DNA from: an uncultured Alistipes sp.
Lineage (GTDB): Bacteria > Bacteroidota > Bacteroidia > Bacteroidales > UBA932
Length of the DNA stretch: 45,729 nucleotides
Reading direction: 5' to 3'
NCBI GenBank assembly: GCA_900544175.1
Contig: UQUN01000022.1
Span: forward strand, 1-45,729
Below are positions 15,731 to 24,691 of this stretch, in pieces. A program made the translations under genes and the position numbers. A model generated the notes under the pieces. That model was not told the DNA's origin. It saw only the letters and a list, made by a program, of their open reading frames with translations, and made no database searches. How positions within the stretch are numbered: position 1 is the stretch's first letter; every line of letters begins with the position of its first letter.

Positions 15731-16902
15731 GACGCACATTTTTCCGACATGTAGGACAGACATCGCCATCCCCTTTGGCCATTCAGGTAGACAAGGCGGA
15801 TGGTGTTTTTCTCTATTCGGGTGACAAGCGTTATATTGATCTTGTCTCCGGTGTATGTGTCAGCAATGTAGGACATAACAACCCCGAGGTAGTGGAGGCT
15901 GTGAGAAAGCAGGCCGGGGATTATTTCCACCTTATGGTCTACGGAGAGATGATAGAGGCTCCTCAGGTACTTCATGCGGAACTGCTTGCCTCCATACTGC
16001 CCCCTTCTTTGGACTGCATATATTATGTCAATTCCGGCACCGAGGCCGTGGATGCGGCCCTGAAACTGGCCAAGAGGCTTACGGGAAGGCGCAGGATTGT
16101 CTCGTTTATCAACTGTTATCACGGTTCATCGCATGCTTCCATGAGCCTTATGAGTGATGAGGAAAGAAAAGATGCCTTCCGTCCTCTTTTGCCGGAGGTG
16201 GACTTTCTGCATTTCAACCGCAAGGAGGATCTTGTGCGCATTACAGAGGAAACGGCCTGTGTGATCGTGGAGCCTGTCCAGGGAGAGGCCGGTGTGATTG
16301 TTCCGGAGGGGGATTTTCTCAATGCTTTGCGTGCAAGATGCTCTGATACTGGAGCGATGCTTGTATTCGACGAGGTTCAGACCGGTTTCGGACGGACAGG
16401 CAGGATGTTCGCGTTCGAGAAGTACGGAGCCGTTCCGGACATTCTCGTGCTGGCCAAGGCCCTCGGAGGAGGAATGCCGCTGGGAGGAGTGGTGTCGTCC
16501 AAAGAAAGGCTTGACGCTTTTACCTGCAATCCTGTTCTGGGACATATAACCACATTCGGGGGACATCCGGTGTGCTGTGCGGCCGCACTCGCATCGCTTA
16601 AGATTCTGCTGCGGGAGGACTGGGTAGCCCGGGCCGAAGCCAAGGGACGGTACATGGAAGATGCGCTGCGCTCTCATCCGGCTGTCAGGGAAATACGGCG
16701 TTCAGGCCTGCTTCTGGCAGTAGATCTTGGACGGAAGGACTATGCCTCGCGGATGCTGGATCTGCTGCTTGAAGAGGGTGCGGTGAGCGACTATTTCCTC
16801 TACAATCCGACTTCTTTCCGTATTGCGCCTCCCCTGCGGATCAGCATGGAGGAGGCCGCTATGGCCGTGGATGCCGTAACAAGGGCATTGGATAAACTTT
16901 AA
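15727..16902 (+). CDS. PLP-dependent class III aminotransferase
   Basis: 391 aa, a normal length. It resembles ornithine/acetylornithine and other omega-aminotransferases: NSGTEAVDAALKLAK binds the cofactor phosphate, D215 in VFDEVQTGFGRTG contacts the pyridine nitrogen, and K244 in LAKALGGGMPLGG forms the internal aldimine. The substrate cannot be decided from sequence, and there is no arginine-biosynthesis gene nearby. The ATG at 15727 overlaps the previous stop (ATGA); an earlier in-frame ATG at 15658 lies deep in the zinc-ribbon gene and is rejected. dnaB follows after 11 nt. Confidence 0.88.
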   Translation: MRRTFFRHVGQTSPSPLAIQVDKADGVFLYSGDKRYIDLVSGVCVSNVGHNNPEVVEAVRKQAGDYFHLMVYGEMIEAPQVLHAELLASILPPSLDCIYYVNSGTEAVDAALKLAKRLTGRRRIVSFINCYHGSSHASMSLMSDEERKDAFRPLLPEVDFLHFNRKEDLVRITEETACVIVEPVQGEAGVIVPEGDFLNALRARCSDTGAMLVFDEVQTGFGRTGRMFAFEKYGAVPDILVLAKALGGGMPLGGVVSSKERLDAFTCNPVLGHITTFGGHPVCCAAALASLKILLREDWVARAEAKGRYMEDALRSHPAVREIRRSGLLLAVDLGRKDYASRMLDLLLEEGAVSDYFLYNPTSFRIAPPLRISMEEAAMAVDAVTRALDKL

Positions 16903-16913
16903 AACGGATTGCA

Positions 16914-18386
16914 ATGGCGAAAACAGTAAGACCTAAGAATAAGAAAGAGGTTTCTCTCGATGCCATAGGGCAGGAGGCCGGCAAGGTGCCGCCTCAGGCT
17001 CTGGATGTGGAGGAGGCTGTGCTTGGGGCGATGATGATAGAGCCTAACTCAGTCCCTGACGTGCTGGATTCCCTTACGGCCGACAGTTTCTACAAGGATG
17101 CACACAAGAAGATATTCTCGGCCATATCCAGGCTTTCGTCCGCCCATGAGCCTGTGGATATATACACAGTAGCCGAGGAACTTAAGAAGACCGGAAGTCT
17201 TGAGGAGGCCGGAGGTGCGTATTACCTGAGCCTTCTGTCGTCCCGCGTAGGTGCGGCGGCGCATGTGGATTATCATGTCAAGATACTGCAGCAGAAGTAT
17301 ATACAACGTGAACTCATAACGATATCGGCCGAGGTGCAGAGAGATTCGTTCGATGACAGCATTCCTGTGGACGACTTGCTGGACAATGCCCAGCAGAAGC
17401 TCTTCGACCTTGCCGAGAAAAACATGAAGCGGGAGACACTGCCGGTCCACGATGTGCTCAAGGATACGGTGGCGAAGATCGAGGCCAATCAGGACCGTAC
17501 CGACGGGCTCAGCGGAGTCCCTTCAGGATTTACCGGCATAGACAAGATTACTCTCGGCTGGCAGGAGTCGGATCTGGTGATCATAGCTGCGCGTCCTTCT
17601 ATGGGTAAGACGGCATTTGTGCTTACGATGGCCCGCAACATGGCTGTGGAGCACAAGATACCTGTTGCTTTCTTTTCGCTTGAGATGTCTTCGGAGCAGT
17701 TGGTGAAAAGGCTTCTCATATCCGAGACGGGTCTGTCTTCTGAAAAGATACGAGGCGGAAAGAAGCTGTACGACTATGAACTGGTGCAGCTGCATGAGAG
17801 GATAAAGGATCTGGACTGCGCACCTTTGTATATTGACGACACGCCGTCCATATCGGTGTATGAGTTGCGGTCCAAGGCGCGGAGGCTTGTACGCAATGCG
17901 GGAGTGAAGCTGATAATAGTGGACTATCTTCAGCTTATGACGGGTCCTCCGGAGCTGCGGGGAATGCGCGAGCAGGAGGTGTCCAATATCTCCAGGTCTC
18001 TGAAGGCTATAGCCAAGGAACTTTCCATACCAGTGATTGCCCTTTCGCAGCTCAGCCGTGACGTGGAGAAAAGAGGCGGCAACAAGATCCCTCAGCTGAG
18101 TGACCTCCGTGAGTCCGGAGCGATAGAGCAGGACGCGGATATAGTTATGTTCATACATAGGCCGGAGTATTACGGCACTGAGAGCGAGACGGCTGTACAG
18201 GGTGAGGCGCAGATCATCATAGCAAAGCATAGGAACGGATCGACGGATACCGTGCAGATGCGTTTCAGAGCCTCTGAGGCACGGTTTGTGGATATCAATG
18301 ACGGTGGCTTCGGCATGCCTGACACCGGTGACGAGTATATCGTGGAATCGAGTATGAACAACCAGGAGTTTGAAGGGGATTTTTAA
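16914..18386 (+). CDS. dnaB: Replicative DNA helicase
   Basis: 490 aa hexameric 5'-3' helicase of the replication fork. The N-terminal collar domain (about 24-130, PPQALDVEEAVLGAMM) leads through a linker to the RecA-like motor with Walker A RPSMGKT (K232, T233), Walker B IIVDYLQL (D337) and the arginine-finger region. No intein interrupts the Walker motifs. It lies within the same tightly packed run as the Rnf genes; the next gene overlaps its 3' end by 17 nt if its TTG start is used. Confidence 0.96.
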   Translation: MAKTVRPKNKKEVSLDAIGQEAGKVPPQALDVEEAVLGAMMIEPNSVPDVLDSLTADSFYKDAHKKIFSAISRLSSAHEPVDIYTVAEELKKTGSLEEAGGAYYLSLLSSRVGAAAHVDYHVKILQQKYIQRELITISAEVQRDSFDDSIPVDDLLDNAQQKLFDLAEKNMKRETLPVHDVLKDTVAKIEANQDRTDGLSGVPSGFTGIDKITLGWQESDLVIIAARPSMGKTAFVLTMARNMAVEHKIPVAFFSLEMSSEQLVKRLLISETGLSSEKIRGGKKLYDYELVQLHERIKDLDCAPLYIDDTPSISVYELRSKARRLVRNAGVKLIIVDYLQLMTGPPELRGMREQEVSNISRSLKAIAKELSIPVIALSQLSRDVEKRGGNKIPQLSDLRESGAIEQDADIVMFIHRPEYYGTESETAVQGEAQIIIAKHRNGSTDTVQMRFRASEARFVDINDGGFGMPDTGDEYIVESSMNNQEFEGDF

Positions 18387-19233
18387 ATATATGTGTCTGA
18401 CGGTGCTGCTGCTGGTACAGTGGCAGCCGCTTTCCGGACAGTGCTTTCCAGTACACCCCGGACTGGCCGATGAGCATGCGTTCAGGCAGGGGGAGCATCT
18501 CAAGTATATAATACATTATAAGTGGTTGGGGATACGTACTGACGTGGGGTATGCCGAGGTAGTGCTTGAGGACGGAGGACTCAGGAATGGCCGCAGGATA
18601 CTGCATCCTGTGGCTCAGGGCAGTACCTATAAGTTCTGGGATGCTTTTTTTAAGGTGCGGGACTTGTACGAGTCCGCATTCTATGAGGACAGCGTCCGTC
18701 CCGTGTATTTTCACAGGGACATACATGAGGGGAAGTATACGGTCCGGAACATCTACCACTGGGACGACAGTACCCATGCCATAAATGCGAAGGTTATCTG
18801 GGCTGACAGGACAGTGGACACTCTGCTGCCGGGCCATCAGTGTACATTTGATCTTCTGACTCTTTTCTACAATGCCAGGAATATGGATCTGGAGGCTCTG
18901 GATGAAGGTGTCAACAATCCGGTGTCATTTGCGATAGACAATGAGATATTCGACATATACTTCAGGTTTGTGGGCAGGGAGGAGAAGAGGATTCCGGGGC
19001 TGGGTGTGTACCGTACGTTGAAGTTCGCCGCAAAAGTAGTGGCCGGGGAAGTGTTTACCGGTGAGCAGGAGATGTATATATGGGTGTCGGACGATATGAA
19101 CAGGATTCCTCTGCTTTTCGAGTCGCCTATCATTGTCGGATCCGTATTCGGACGTCTGGCCGGATGGGACGGACTCAGGTTCCCGATAGAGGAGTGTAAA
19201 GTAGTCAAGAAACCTAAAAACAGAAAGAGATGA
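18370..19233 (+). CDS. DUF3108-type exported protein
   Basis: 287 aa. A TTG start gives MKGIFKY plus a hydrophobic stretch and a likely cleavage after ...LSGQ (about 24). An ATG at 18391 is the alternative and would leave a shorter signal without basic residues. The mature part (GEHLKYIIHYKWLGIRTDVGYAEV..., then WVSDDMNRIPLLFESPIIVGSV) matches the Bacteroidota DUF3108 pattern, predicted to be a periplasmic beta-rich protein of unknown function. It overlaps rseC by 4 nt (ATGA). Confidence 0.75.
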   Translation: MKGIFKYMCLTVLLLVQWQPLSGQCFPVHPGLADEHAFRQGEHLKYIIHYKWLGIRTDVGYAEVVLEDGGLRNGRRILHPVAQGSTYKFWDAFFKVRDLYESAFYEDSVRPVYFHRDIHEGKYTVRNIYHWDDSTHAINAKVIWADRTVDTLLPGHQCTFDLLTLFYNARNMDLEALDEGVNNPVSFAIDNEIFDIYFRFVGREEKRIPGLGVYRTLKFAAKVVAGEVFTGEQEMYIWVSDDMNRIPLLFESPIIVGSVFGRLAGWDGLRFPIEECKVVKKPKNRKR

Positions 19234-19661
19234 GACATACCGAATCAGGGATAAGTCATGCTGGCAGGGTGATTTCTGTCGCACCGTTCGAGGTAAAGGT
19301 GGAGATAGAGGCCCAATCGGCCTGTGCGCAGTGTCATGCGAAGGCGGTTTGCGGTGCGTCTTCCGGAGAACGACGTGTCATTCCCGTCAGACGCCGCGAT
19401 GACGGAACGTTCAGGCCGGGGGACAGTGTGAATGTGATAATACGTCAGACCCAGGGGTTCAAGGCTGTTTTTATCGCATATCTCATTCCGCTGTTCATTT
19501 TATTGGTTTTATTATTAACTTTGCCTATGTTTTTTGAAAATGAGCTGGTGACCGGACTCGTGGCGTTGGGATTCGTTGCTTTGTATTACCTTATCCTCGC
19601 CAGGTTCAGGGACAGGCTCAATTCGGGATTCGAGTTTATTATTGAGAAGATAAGACAATAG
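19230..19661 (+). CDS. rseC: RseC/SoxR-reducing-system-like protein
   Basis: 143 aa. An N-terminal soluble part carries CAQCHAKAVC (cysteines spaced C-x2-C-x5-C), followed by two transmembrane helices (about 78-98 and 103-123) and a basic tail. This is the RseC/MucC family, which in Bacteroidota regularly sits immediately before rnfB and is thought to help or modulate Rnf-type redox complexes. The cysteines suggest an Fe-S or redox role. The start overlaps the DUF3108 stop; rnfB begins 26 nt after its end. Confidence 0.85.
   Translation: MRHTESGISHAGRVISVAPFEVKVEIEAQSACAQCHAKAVCGASSGERRVIPVRRRDDGTFRPGDSVNVIIRQTQGFKAVFIAYLIPLFILLVLLLTLPMFFENELVTGLVALGFVALYYLILARFRDRLNSGFEFIIEKIRQ
19516..19523 (+). 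promoter_or_regulatory. Possible internal -7 box before rnfB
   Basis: TAACTTTG within rseC, about 165 nt before the rnfB ATG. It fits the -7 consensus but the -33 position is poor, and the codons encode part of a transmembrane helix where T-rich sequence is expected. Confidence 0.25.
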
Positions 19662-19687
19662 TCTGCGGATGTTTAAATTAACTACAG

Positions 19688-20554
19688 ATGGGTACAACAT
19701 TTATTTTTACGGTCGTTACTCTCAGTGTGCTGGGCTTGTTGCTCGCAGTGGTGCTCTTTCTCGTGGCCAAGAAATTCAATGTGGAGGAGGATCCGCTCAT
19801 AGATGTGATTGAGGCGGTCATGCCTGGAGCCAACTGCGGTGGCTGCGGCTTTGCAGGGTGCAGGGCATTTGCTGACGCTTGCGTGAAGTCCGGGTCACTT
19901 GACGGGAAGTTCTGCCCGGTAGGCGGAAACGCCGTGATGCAGAAAGTGGCTTCCGCCATGGGAGTCCAGGTTGAGGAAAAGGCTCCTATGACAGCGGTTG
20001 TAAGGTGTAACGGTACATGTCAGAACAGGGTCAGGACCAATGACTATGACGGCTCCCGCTCCTGCCGGATAATGGCGTCTCTGTATAGCGGAGACACTGC
20101 CTGCCGCTATGGCTGTCTCGGTGGAGGAGACTGTGTGAGTGCGTGCAGTTTCGGTGCTGTTTCCCTCAATCCGGAGACATTGATTCCTGAAGTGGATGAG
20201 GAAAAATGCACTGCGTGCGGAGCATGTGTAAGGGCGTGCCCCAAAGGCATTATCGAGTTGCGCAACAAAGGTCCCAAGAACCGTCGCGTGTTCGTATCCT
20301 GCATGAACAAGGACAAGGGCGGTGTCGCCAGGAAGGCTTGCTCCGCGGCATGCATAGGCTGCCGCAAGTGTGAGAAGGCATGTCCTTTTGGTGCCATAAC
20401 AGTCGAGGACAATCTGGCTTATATAGATTTCAATAAATGCAAGCTCTGCCGCAAATGCGTGGCAGAGTGCCCTACAGGAGCCATACATGCCGTAAATTTC
20501 CCTCCCAAGCCGGCTGCCGCTCCCGTGGAAGAACCAAAAAATAACAAGCAATGA
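19688..20554 (+). CDS. rnfB: Rnf complex subunit B (ferredoxin-type)
   Basis: 288 aa electron-transfer subunit of the ferredoxin:NAD+ oxidoreductase. An N-terminal membrane anchor (about 5-27) is followed by the 4Fe-4S motif C50-x2-C53-x4-C58-x17-C76. A long cysteine-rich part then holds four further CxxCxxC...CP-like clusters (around 143-153, 174-184, 222-232 and 251-261), more than the two expected in the shortest RnfB proteins. RnfB probably receives electrons from reduced ferredoxin and passes them towards RnfC. The stop overlaps rnfC by 4 nt. Confidence 0.93.
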   Translation: MGTTFIFTVVTLSVLGLLLAVVLFLVAKKFNVEEDPLIDVIEAVMPGANCGGCGFAGCRAFADACVKSGSLDGKFCPVGGNAVMQKVASAMGVQVEEKAPMTAVVRCNGTCQNRVRTNDYDGSRSCRIMASLYSGDTACRYGCLGGGDCVSACSFGAVSLNPETLIPEVDEEKCTACGACVRACPKGIIELRNKGPKNRRVFVSCMNKDKGGVARKACSAACIGCRKCEKACPFGAITVEDNLAYIDFNKCKLCRKCVAECPTGAIHAVNFPPKPAAAPVEEPKNNKQ

Positions 20555-21888
20555 GACGTACATTTTCAATGGGTGGCGTTCACCCGCATGACTGCAAGAT
20601 GTCAGCAGACTCGGCGATAGAGACATTCCCTCTGCCTCAGAGGATGTACATTTCCATGTCCCAGCATCTTGGTGCTCCGGCCAAGCCTGTCGTGCAGAAA
20701 GGAGACAAGGTGATGACGGGACAGCTGATAGGTGCTTCGGCCGGATTCATATCGGCCAACATACATTCTTCCGTATCCGGTACAGTGGCGGCCGTGGAGC
20801 CTTATGCCGATCTGGCCGGTAATCCTGTGATGCACGTAGTCATCGATGTGGAGGGGGACGAGTGGGTTGGACAGATAGACCGTACTCCGGACATTGTCAG
20901 GGATATCACTCTGTCATCGGCAGAGATTGTCAAGAGGATAGCGGACTGCGGGGTAGTTGGCCTTGGAGGAGCGTCTTTTCCGACACATGTGAAGCTCTCG
21001 CCTCCTCCTGGAAAGAAGGCGGAGTTCCTCATCATCAACGGTGCTGAGTGCGAACCGTACCTGACCTCGGACTATCGTCTGATGGTAGAGCATGCCGAGG
21101 AAGTGCTGCTGGGTGCCCGTATCATGATGAAGGCTCTGGGGGTGGCTAAAGGATATATAGGCATTGAGGAAAACAAGCCTGAGGCGATAAGGAGGATGAG
21201 GGAGTTGACTGCTGTCTCATATCCGGAGATAGAAGTCGTCTCTCTGCGCAAGAAATATCCGCAGGGAGGCGAGAAGCAGCTCATAGATGCTGTGACCGGT
21301 CGCAAAGTACCTTCCATGGGATTGCCTATCGATGCCGGTGTAGTTGTACAGAACGTGGGTACGTCGTTTGCCGTATATGAGGCGGTCCAGAAGAACAAGC
21401 CTCTGTTCGAGGGTGTGATGACAGTCACAGGAGAGTGTCTGGACACTCAGCACAATTTCCGTCTGAGGGTAGGGACTCCGTTCGAGAAGATACTGGAAGC
21501 TGTGGGAGGTGTGCCTCAGCATGCCGCCAAGATTATCAGCGGCGGTCCCATGATGGGCAAGGCCGTCTCCAATCTGTCTGCGGCTTCAGTAAAGAGTACC
21601 TCATCCCTGCTGCTTCTTACGAAAGAACAGACCATTCGCAGGGAGGAAGGCGAGTGTATCCGCTGCGGCAAGTGCGTTCAGGCCTGTCCGATGGGTCTGG
21701 AGCCATATCTGCTCAACAAGCTCGCACGTGCCGGCCGTATGGAGGATCTGGAGTTCAACAAGGTATATGACTGCATAGAATGCGGGTGCTGCATGTTCAC
21801 CTGTCCGGCCTACATCCCTTTGCTGGACTATATAAGAACGGCCAAGGCAGATGTCATGCGCATCATGCGCAGCCGTCCCAAAAAGTAA
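20551..21888 (+). CDS. rnfC: Rnf complex subunit C (NADH/FMN-binding)
   Basis: 445 aa peripheral subunit. In order: an N-terminal barrel-sandwich-like domain, a Rossmann-type FMN/NAD(H) domain with GLGGASFPTHVKL (about 132-144) and NGAECEPY, an SLBB-like segment and two 4Fe-4S motifs near the C-terminus (CIRCGKCVQACP and CIECGCCMFTCP). It is the site where NAD+ is reduced or NADH oxidised. There is no extended alanine-rich tail as in some proteobacterial RnfC proteins. It overlaps rnfB (ATGA) and is followed after 21 nt by rnfD. Confidence 0.95.
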   Translation: MRRTFSMGGVHPHDCKMSADSAIETFPLPQRMYISMSQHLGAPAKPVVQKGDKVMTGQLIGASAGFISANIHSSVSGTVAAVEPYADLAGNPVMHVVIDVEGDEWVGQIDRTPDIVRDITLSSAEIVKRIADCGVVGLGGASFPTHVKLSPPPGKKAEFLIINGAECEPYLTSDYRLMVEHAEEVLLGARIMMKALGVAKGYIGIEENKPEAIRRMRELTAVSYPEIEVVSLRKKYPQGGEKQLIDAVTGRKVPSMGLPIDAGVVVQNVGTSFAVYEAVQKNKPLFEGVMTVTGECLDTQHNFRLRVGTPFEKILEAVGGVPQHAAKIISGGPMMGKAVSNLSAASVKSTSSLLLLTKEQTIRREEGECIRCGKCVQACPMGLEPYLLNKLARAGRMEDLEFNKVYDCIECGCCMFTCPAYIPLLDYIRTAKADVMRIMRSRPKK

Positions 21889-21909
21889 TCGATTAAACCG
21901 TTATAGAAT

Positions 21910-22914
21910 ATGAGAAAACTGATAGTATCTCCCGCACCTCATGTCCATGGAGATGAGAGCACGAGGAAGATCATGCAGGACGTGCTGATCGCCCTTGCGC
22001 CCTCGATGCTTGTAGCCGTGTACTTCTACGGTCTCTCCGCCATCAAGCTGCTGCTGGTGGCCGTTATCGCGTGTATGGGGGCGGAGTTCCTCATTCAGAA
22101 ATATCTGATGCGGTCCAAGGTGACCGTTACCGACCTGTCTGCGGCAGTGACCGGAGTCCTGCTGGCCCTTAACCTGCCTCCTACGGCTCCATGGTGGGTG
22201 GTGGTCATAGGCTCCGTGGTGGCCATAGGAGTGGCTAAGATGACATTCGGAGGTCTTGGCCACAATATCTTCAATCCTGCACTGGTAGGCCGTGTCTTCC
22301 TGCTGGTATCCTTCCCTGTGATCATGACAGACTGGACCGTACCATCATCATGGTTCCGTCCTGGAGTGGATGCTGTTACCGGCGCCACACCTCTGTCATT
22401 GGTGAAGGAAGGTCTTGCCCAGGGCATGACGGTGGAGCAGATTCTGTCCGTGCATCCTGACCTGACATACGGACAGATGCTTTTCGCCAGGGCAGGCGGC
22501 TCTGCCGGAGAAGCCTCCGCGCTGGCTATAGTTCTGGGATTCATCTACCTGCTGGTACGCAGGGTCATCCGTCCGCACATCCCGGTCACGATTATCCTGA
22601 CCATAGCCGTGATGACCGGCATATTCTGGCTGATAGAACCATCGCAGTATACTGATCCGCTGTTCAACATCCTGACGGGTGGAGTCCTGCTCGGTTCGGT
22701 CTTCATGGCCACCGACTATGTGACATCGCCCATGACGGCCAAGGGTATGGTCGTCTACGGTATCGGCATCGGCGTCATCACTGTCCTGATACGTTTCTTC
22801 GGCTCGTATCCAGAGGGTGTCTCGTTTGCGATACTCATTATGAACTCTATAGTACCTTTACTCAACAAATACATCAAGCCCGCAAGATTCGGGAAGGAGG
22901 TGAGTCATGCCTAA
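21910..22914 (+). CDS. rnfD: Rnf complex subunit D
   Basis: 334 aa membrane subunit with about ten hydrophobic segments. TGATPLS (T157-G-A-T160) is the flavinylation site where FMN is attached through a phosphoester to Thr160, as in RnfD/NqrB. Together with RnfA, RnfE and RnfG it forms the membrane core. The ApbE flavin transferase needed for attachment is not in the window. It overlaps rnfG by 8 nt. Confidence 0.95.
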   Translation: MRKLIVSPAPHVHGDESTRKIMQDVLIALAPSMLVAVYFYGLSAIKLLLVAVIACMGAEFLIQKYLMRSKVTVTDLSAAVTGVLLALNLPPTAPWWVVVIGSVVAIGVAKMTFGGLGHNIFNPALVGRVFLLVSFPVIMTDWTVPSSWFRPGVDAVTGATPLSLVKEGLAQGMTVEQILSVHPDLTYGQMLFARAGGSAGEASALAIVLGFIYLLVRRVIRPHIPVTIILTIAVMTGIFWLIEPSQYTDPLFNILTGGVLLGSVFMATDYVTSPMTAKGMVVYGIGIGVITVLIRFFGSYPEGVSFAILIMNSIVPLLNKYIKPARFGKEVSHA

Positions 22915-23485
22915 GGAATCCACACTTCGCAGCATGGTCCTTTGCCTGTTTCTCGTCTGCCTTGTATGCTCCGCTCTGCTTGGAGGAGTATACGTGCTGA
23001 CGAAAGGCAAGATAGACCAGGAGCAGATCAGGAAGACAAACAATGCAATCGCTCTGGTTACGCCGGAGTTCGACAATGCACCGTCGTCAGAGAAGATGTC
23101 GGTGGAGATTGACGGTAAGGATATTACCGTGTATCCGGCCAGGAAAGGCGGACAGACCGTGGGATATGCCGTAGAGTCATTCACGTCCAAGGGATTCAGC
23201 GGTACCATCAATATTATGGTAGGTTTTGATATTGACGGCAACATCATAGGGACCTCTGTCTTGTCCCACTCGGAGACGCCGGGTCTGGGAGCCAAGATGA
23301 CGGAGCCGGCATTTTACACCCAGTTTATCGGCAAGAACCCGGCATCCTTCAGGTTGGCTGTCCGTAAGGACGGAGGTGATGTGGACGCCATTACGGCCTC
23401 GACTATCACATCCAGGGCATACTGTGATGCGGTAGACAGGGCGTACAGGGTATTTCAGAAGATTATGGACAATACATCAAAATAG
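22907..23485 (+). CDS. rnfG: Rnf complex subunit G (covalent FMN)
   Basis: 192 aa. One N-terminal transmembrane helix (about 9-31) and a periplasmic FMN-binding domain with SHSETPGLGAKM and the flavinylation region TASTITS; Thr166 is the expected FMN-bearing residue. The motif reads TAST instead of the common SGAT. It overlaps rnfD by 8 nt and is 6 nt before rnfE. Confidence 0.93.
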   Translation: MPKESTLRSMVLCLFLVCLVCSALLGGVYVLTKGKIDQEQIRKTNNAIALVTPEFDNAPSSEKMSVEIDGKDITVYPARKGGQTVGYAVESFTSKGFSGTINIMVGFDIDGNIIGTSVLSHSETPGLGAKMTEPAFYTQFIGKNPASFRLAVRKDGGDVDAITASTITSRAYCDAVDRAYRVFQKIMDNTSK

Positions 23486-23491
23486 CGGAAT

Positions 23492-24082
23492 ATGAGTAAA
23501 CTGAGAATTATAGCCAACGGCATCATCAAGGATAATCCTACGTTTATCCTCGTGCTCGGCATGTGCCCCACCATCGGCACCACCACCTCCGCGATAAACG
23601 GTATGGGAATGGGACTCGCCACCACTTTCGTCCTTATTCTCTCCAATGTATTCATTTCCCTTCTGGCCAAGATGATTCCGGACAAGGTCCGTATTCCGGC
23701 CTATATCGTCATCATAGCCTCTTTCGTGACGGTCCTTGAGCTTCTCATGCAGGCTTATGTGCCGGACCTTTATGCCGCACTGGGACTTTTTATCCCGCTT
23801 ATCGTGGTCAACTGCATCATTCTCGGCAGGGCGGAGGCGTTCGCCAACAAGAACACGCCGCTGGATTCGGCCTGTGACGGTATCGGTATAGGACTCGGCT
23901 TTACGCTGGCACTGACTGTCATCGGTATGGTCCGCGAGCTGCTGGGCAATCTTTCGTTCTTCGGCATCAAGCTGGCTGAGGGCGGAGACGGCATGCTGGC
24001 CTTTGTCCTGGCTCCGGGAGGATTCATTGTGCTGGGCTACCTCATGGTGATATTCAGAAAACTGATTAATAAAAAGGCATAA
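23492..24082 (+). CDS. rnfE: Rnf complex subunit E
   Basis: 196 aa, six predicted transmembrane helices. The N-terminal NPTFILVLGMCPTIGTTTS contains the conserved cysteine of the RnfE/NqrD family, which with its partner RnfA coordinates an intramembrane iron centre. Paralogous to RnfA. Spaced 6 nt from both neighbours, so cotranscribed with them. Confidence 0.94.
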   Translation: MSKLRIIANGIIKDNPTFILVLGMCPTIGTTTSAINGMGMGLATTFVLILSNVFISLLAKMIPDKVRIPAYIVIIASFVTVLELLMQAYVPDLYAALGLFIPLIVVNCIILGRAEAFANKNTPLDSACDGIGIGLGFTLALTVIGMVRELLGNLSFFGIKLAEGGDGMLAFVLAPGGFIVLGYLMVIFRKLINKKA

Positions 24083-24088
24083 TAAGTT

Positions 24089-24688
24089 ATGGAATATCTG
24101 ATAATAATCATATCGGCGGTATTTGTCAACAATATCGTACTTTCCCAGTTCCTGGGCATCTGCCCTTTCCTTGGCGTGTCCAACAAGGTGAGCACTGCCG
24201 CCGGAATGTCCGCTGCAGTGGTGTTCGTCATCACCCTGTCCACTCTGGTCACCTATCTTATAGACCATTATATCCTGGCCGCACTGGACATCACGTTCAT
24301 GAGGACGATAGTCTTCATTCTGGTGATTGCCGCCCTGGTGCAGATGGTCGAGATTATTCTCAAGAAGATATCTCCCTCGCTGTATCAGGCTCTGGGTATC
24401 TTCCTGCCTCTGATCACTACCAACTGTACCGTGCTTGGCGTGGCTATCAGTGTCGTTACCAAGGAATTTACCTTCGGAGGTGAGGCACACATGCTCAACC
24501 TTGGCGAGACCGTAGTGTATGCGGCCTCAAGCGCCTTGGGCTTCGGTGTGGCGATGGTCCTTTTCGCAGGTATTCGCGAGCAGCTGGAGCTGGTGTCTGT
24601 GCCAAAGGCTTTCAAAGGTACTCCTATAGCATTGATTACAGCCGGGATTCTGGCTATGGCGTTTATGGGATTCAGCGGACTTGTTTAG
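24089..24688 (+). CDS. rnfA: Rnf complex subunit A
   Basis: 199 aa, six predicted transmembrane helices, with VNNIVLSQFLGICPFLGVS near the N-terminus and TTNCTVLG in the middle; both carry the cysteines expected for the RnfA/RnfE iron site. It completes a full rnfBCDGEA set. It is 6 nt after rnfE and 3 nt before a small TPR gene. Confidence 0.94.
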   Translation: MEYLIIIISAVFVNNIVLSQFLGICPFLGVSNKVSTAAGMSAAVVFVITLSTLVTYLIDHYILAALDITFMRTIVFILVIAALVQMVEIILKKISPSLYQALGIFLPLITTNCTVLGVAISVVTKEFTFGGEAHMLNLGETVVYAASSALGFGVAMVLFAGIREQLELVSVPKAFKGTPIALITAGILAMAFMGFSGLV

Positions 24689-24691
24689 GTT

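Noticed and set aside
16914..18386. Intein in dnaB
   Set aside because: The protein is 490 aa with continuous Walker A and B motifs; no insertion is present.
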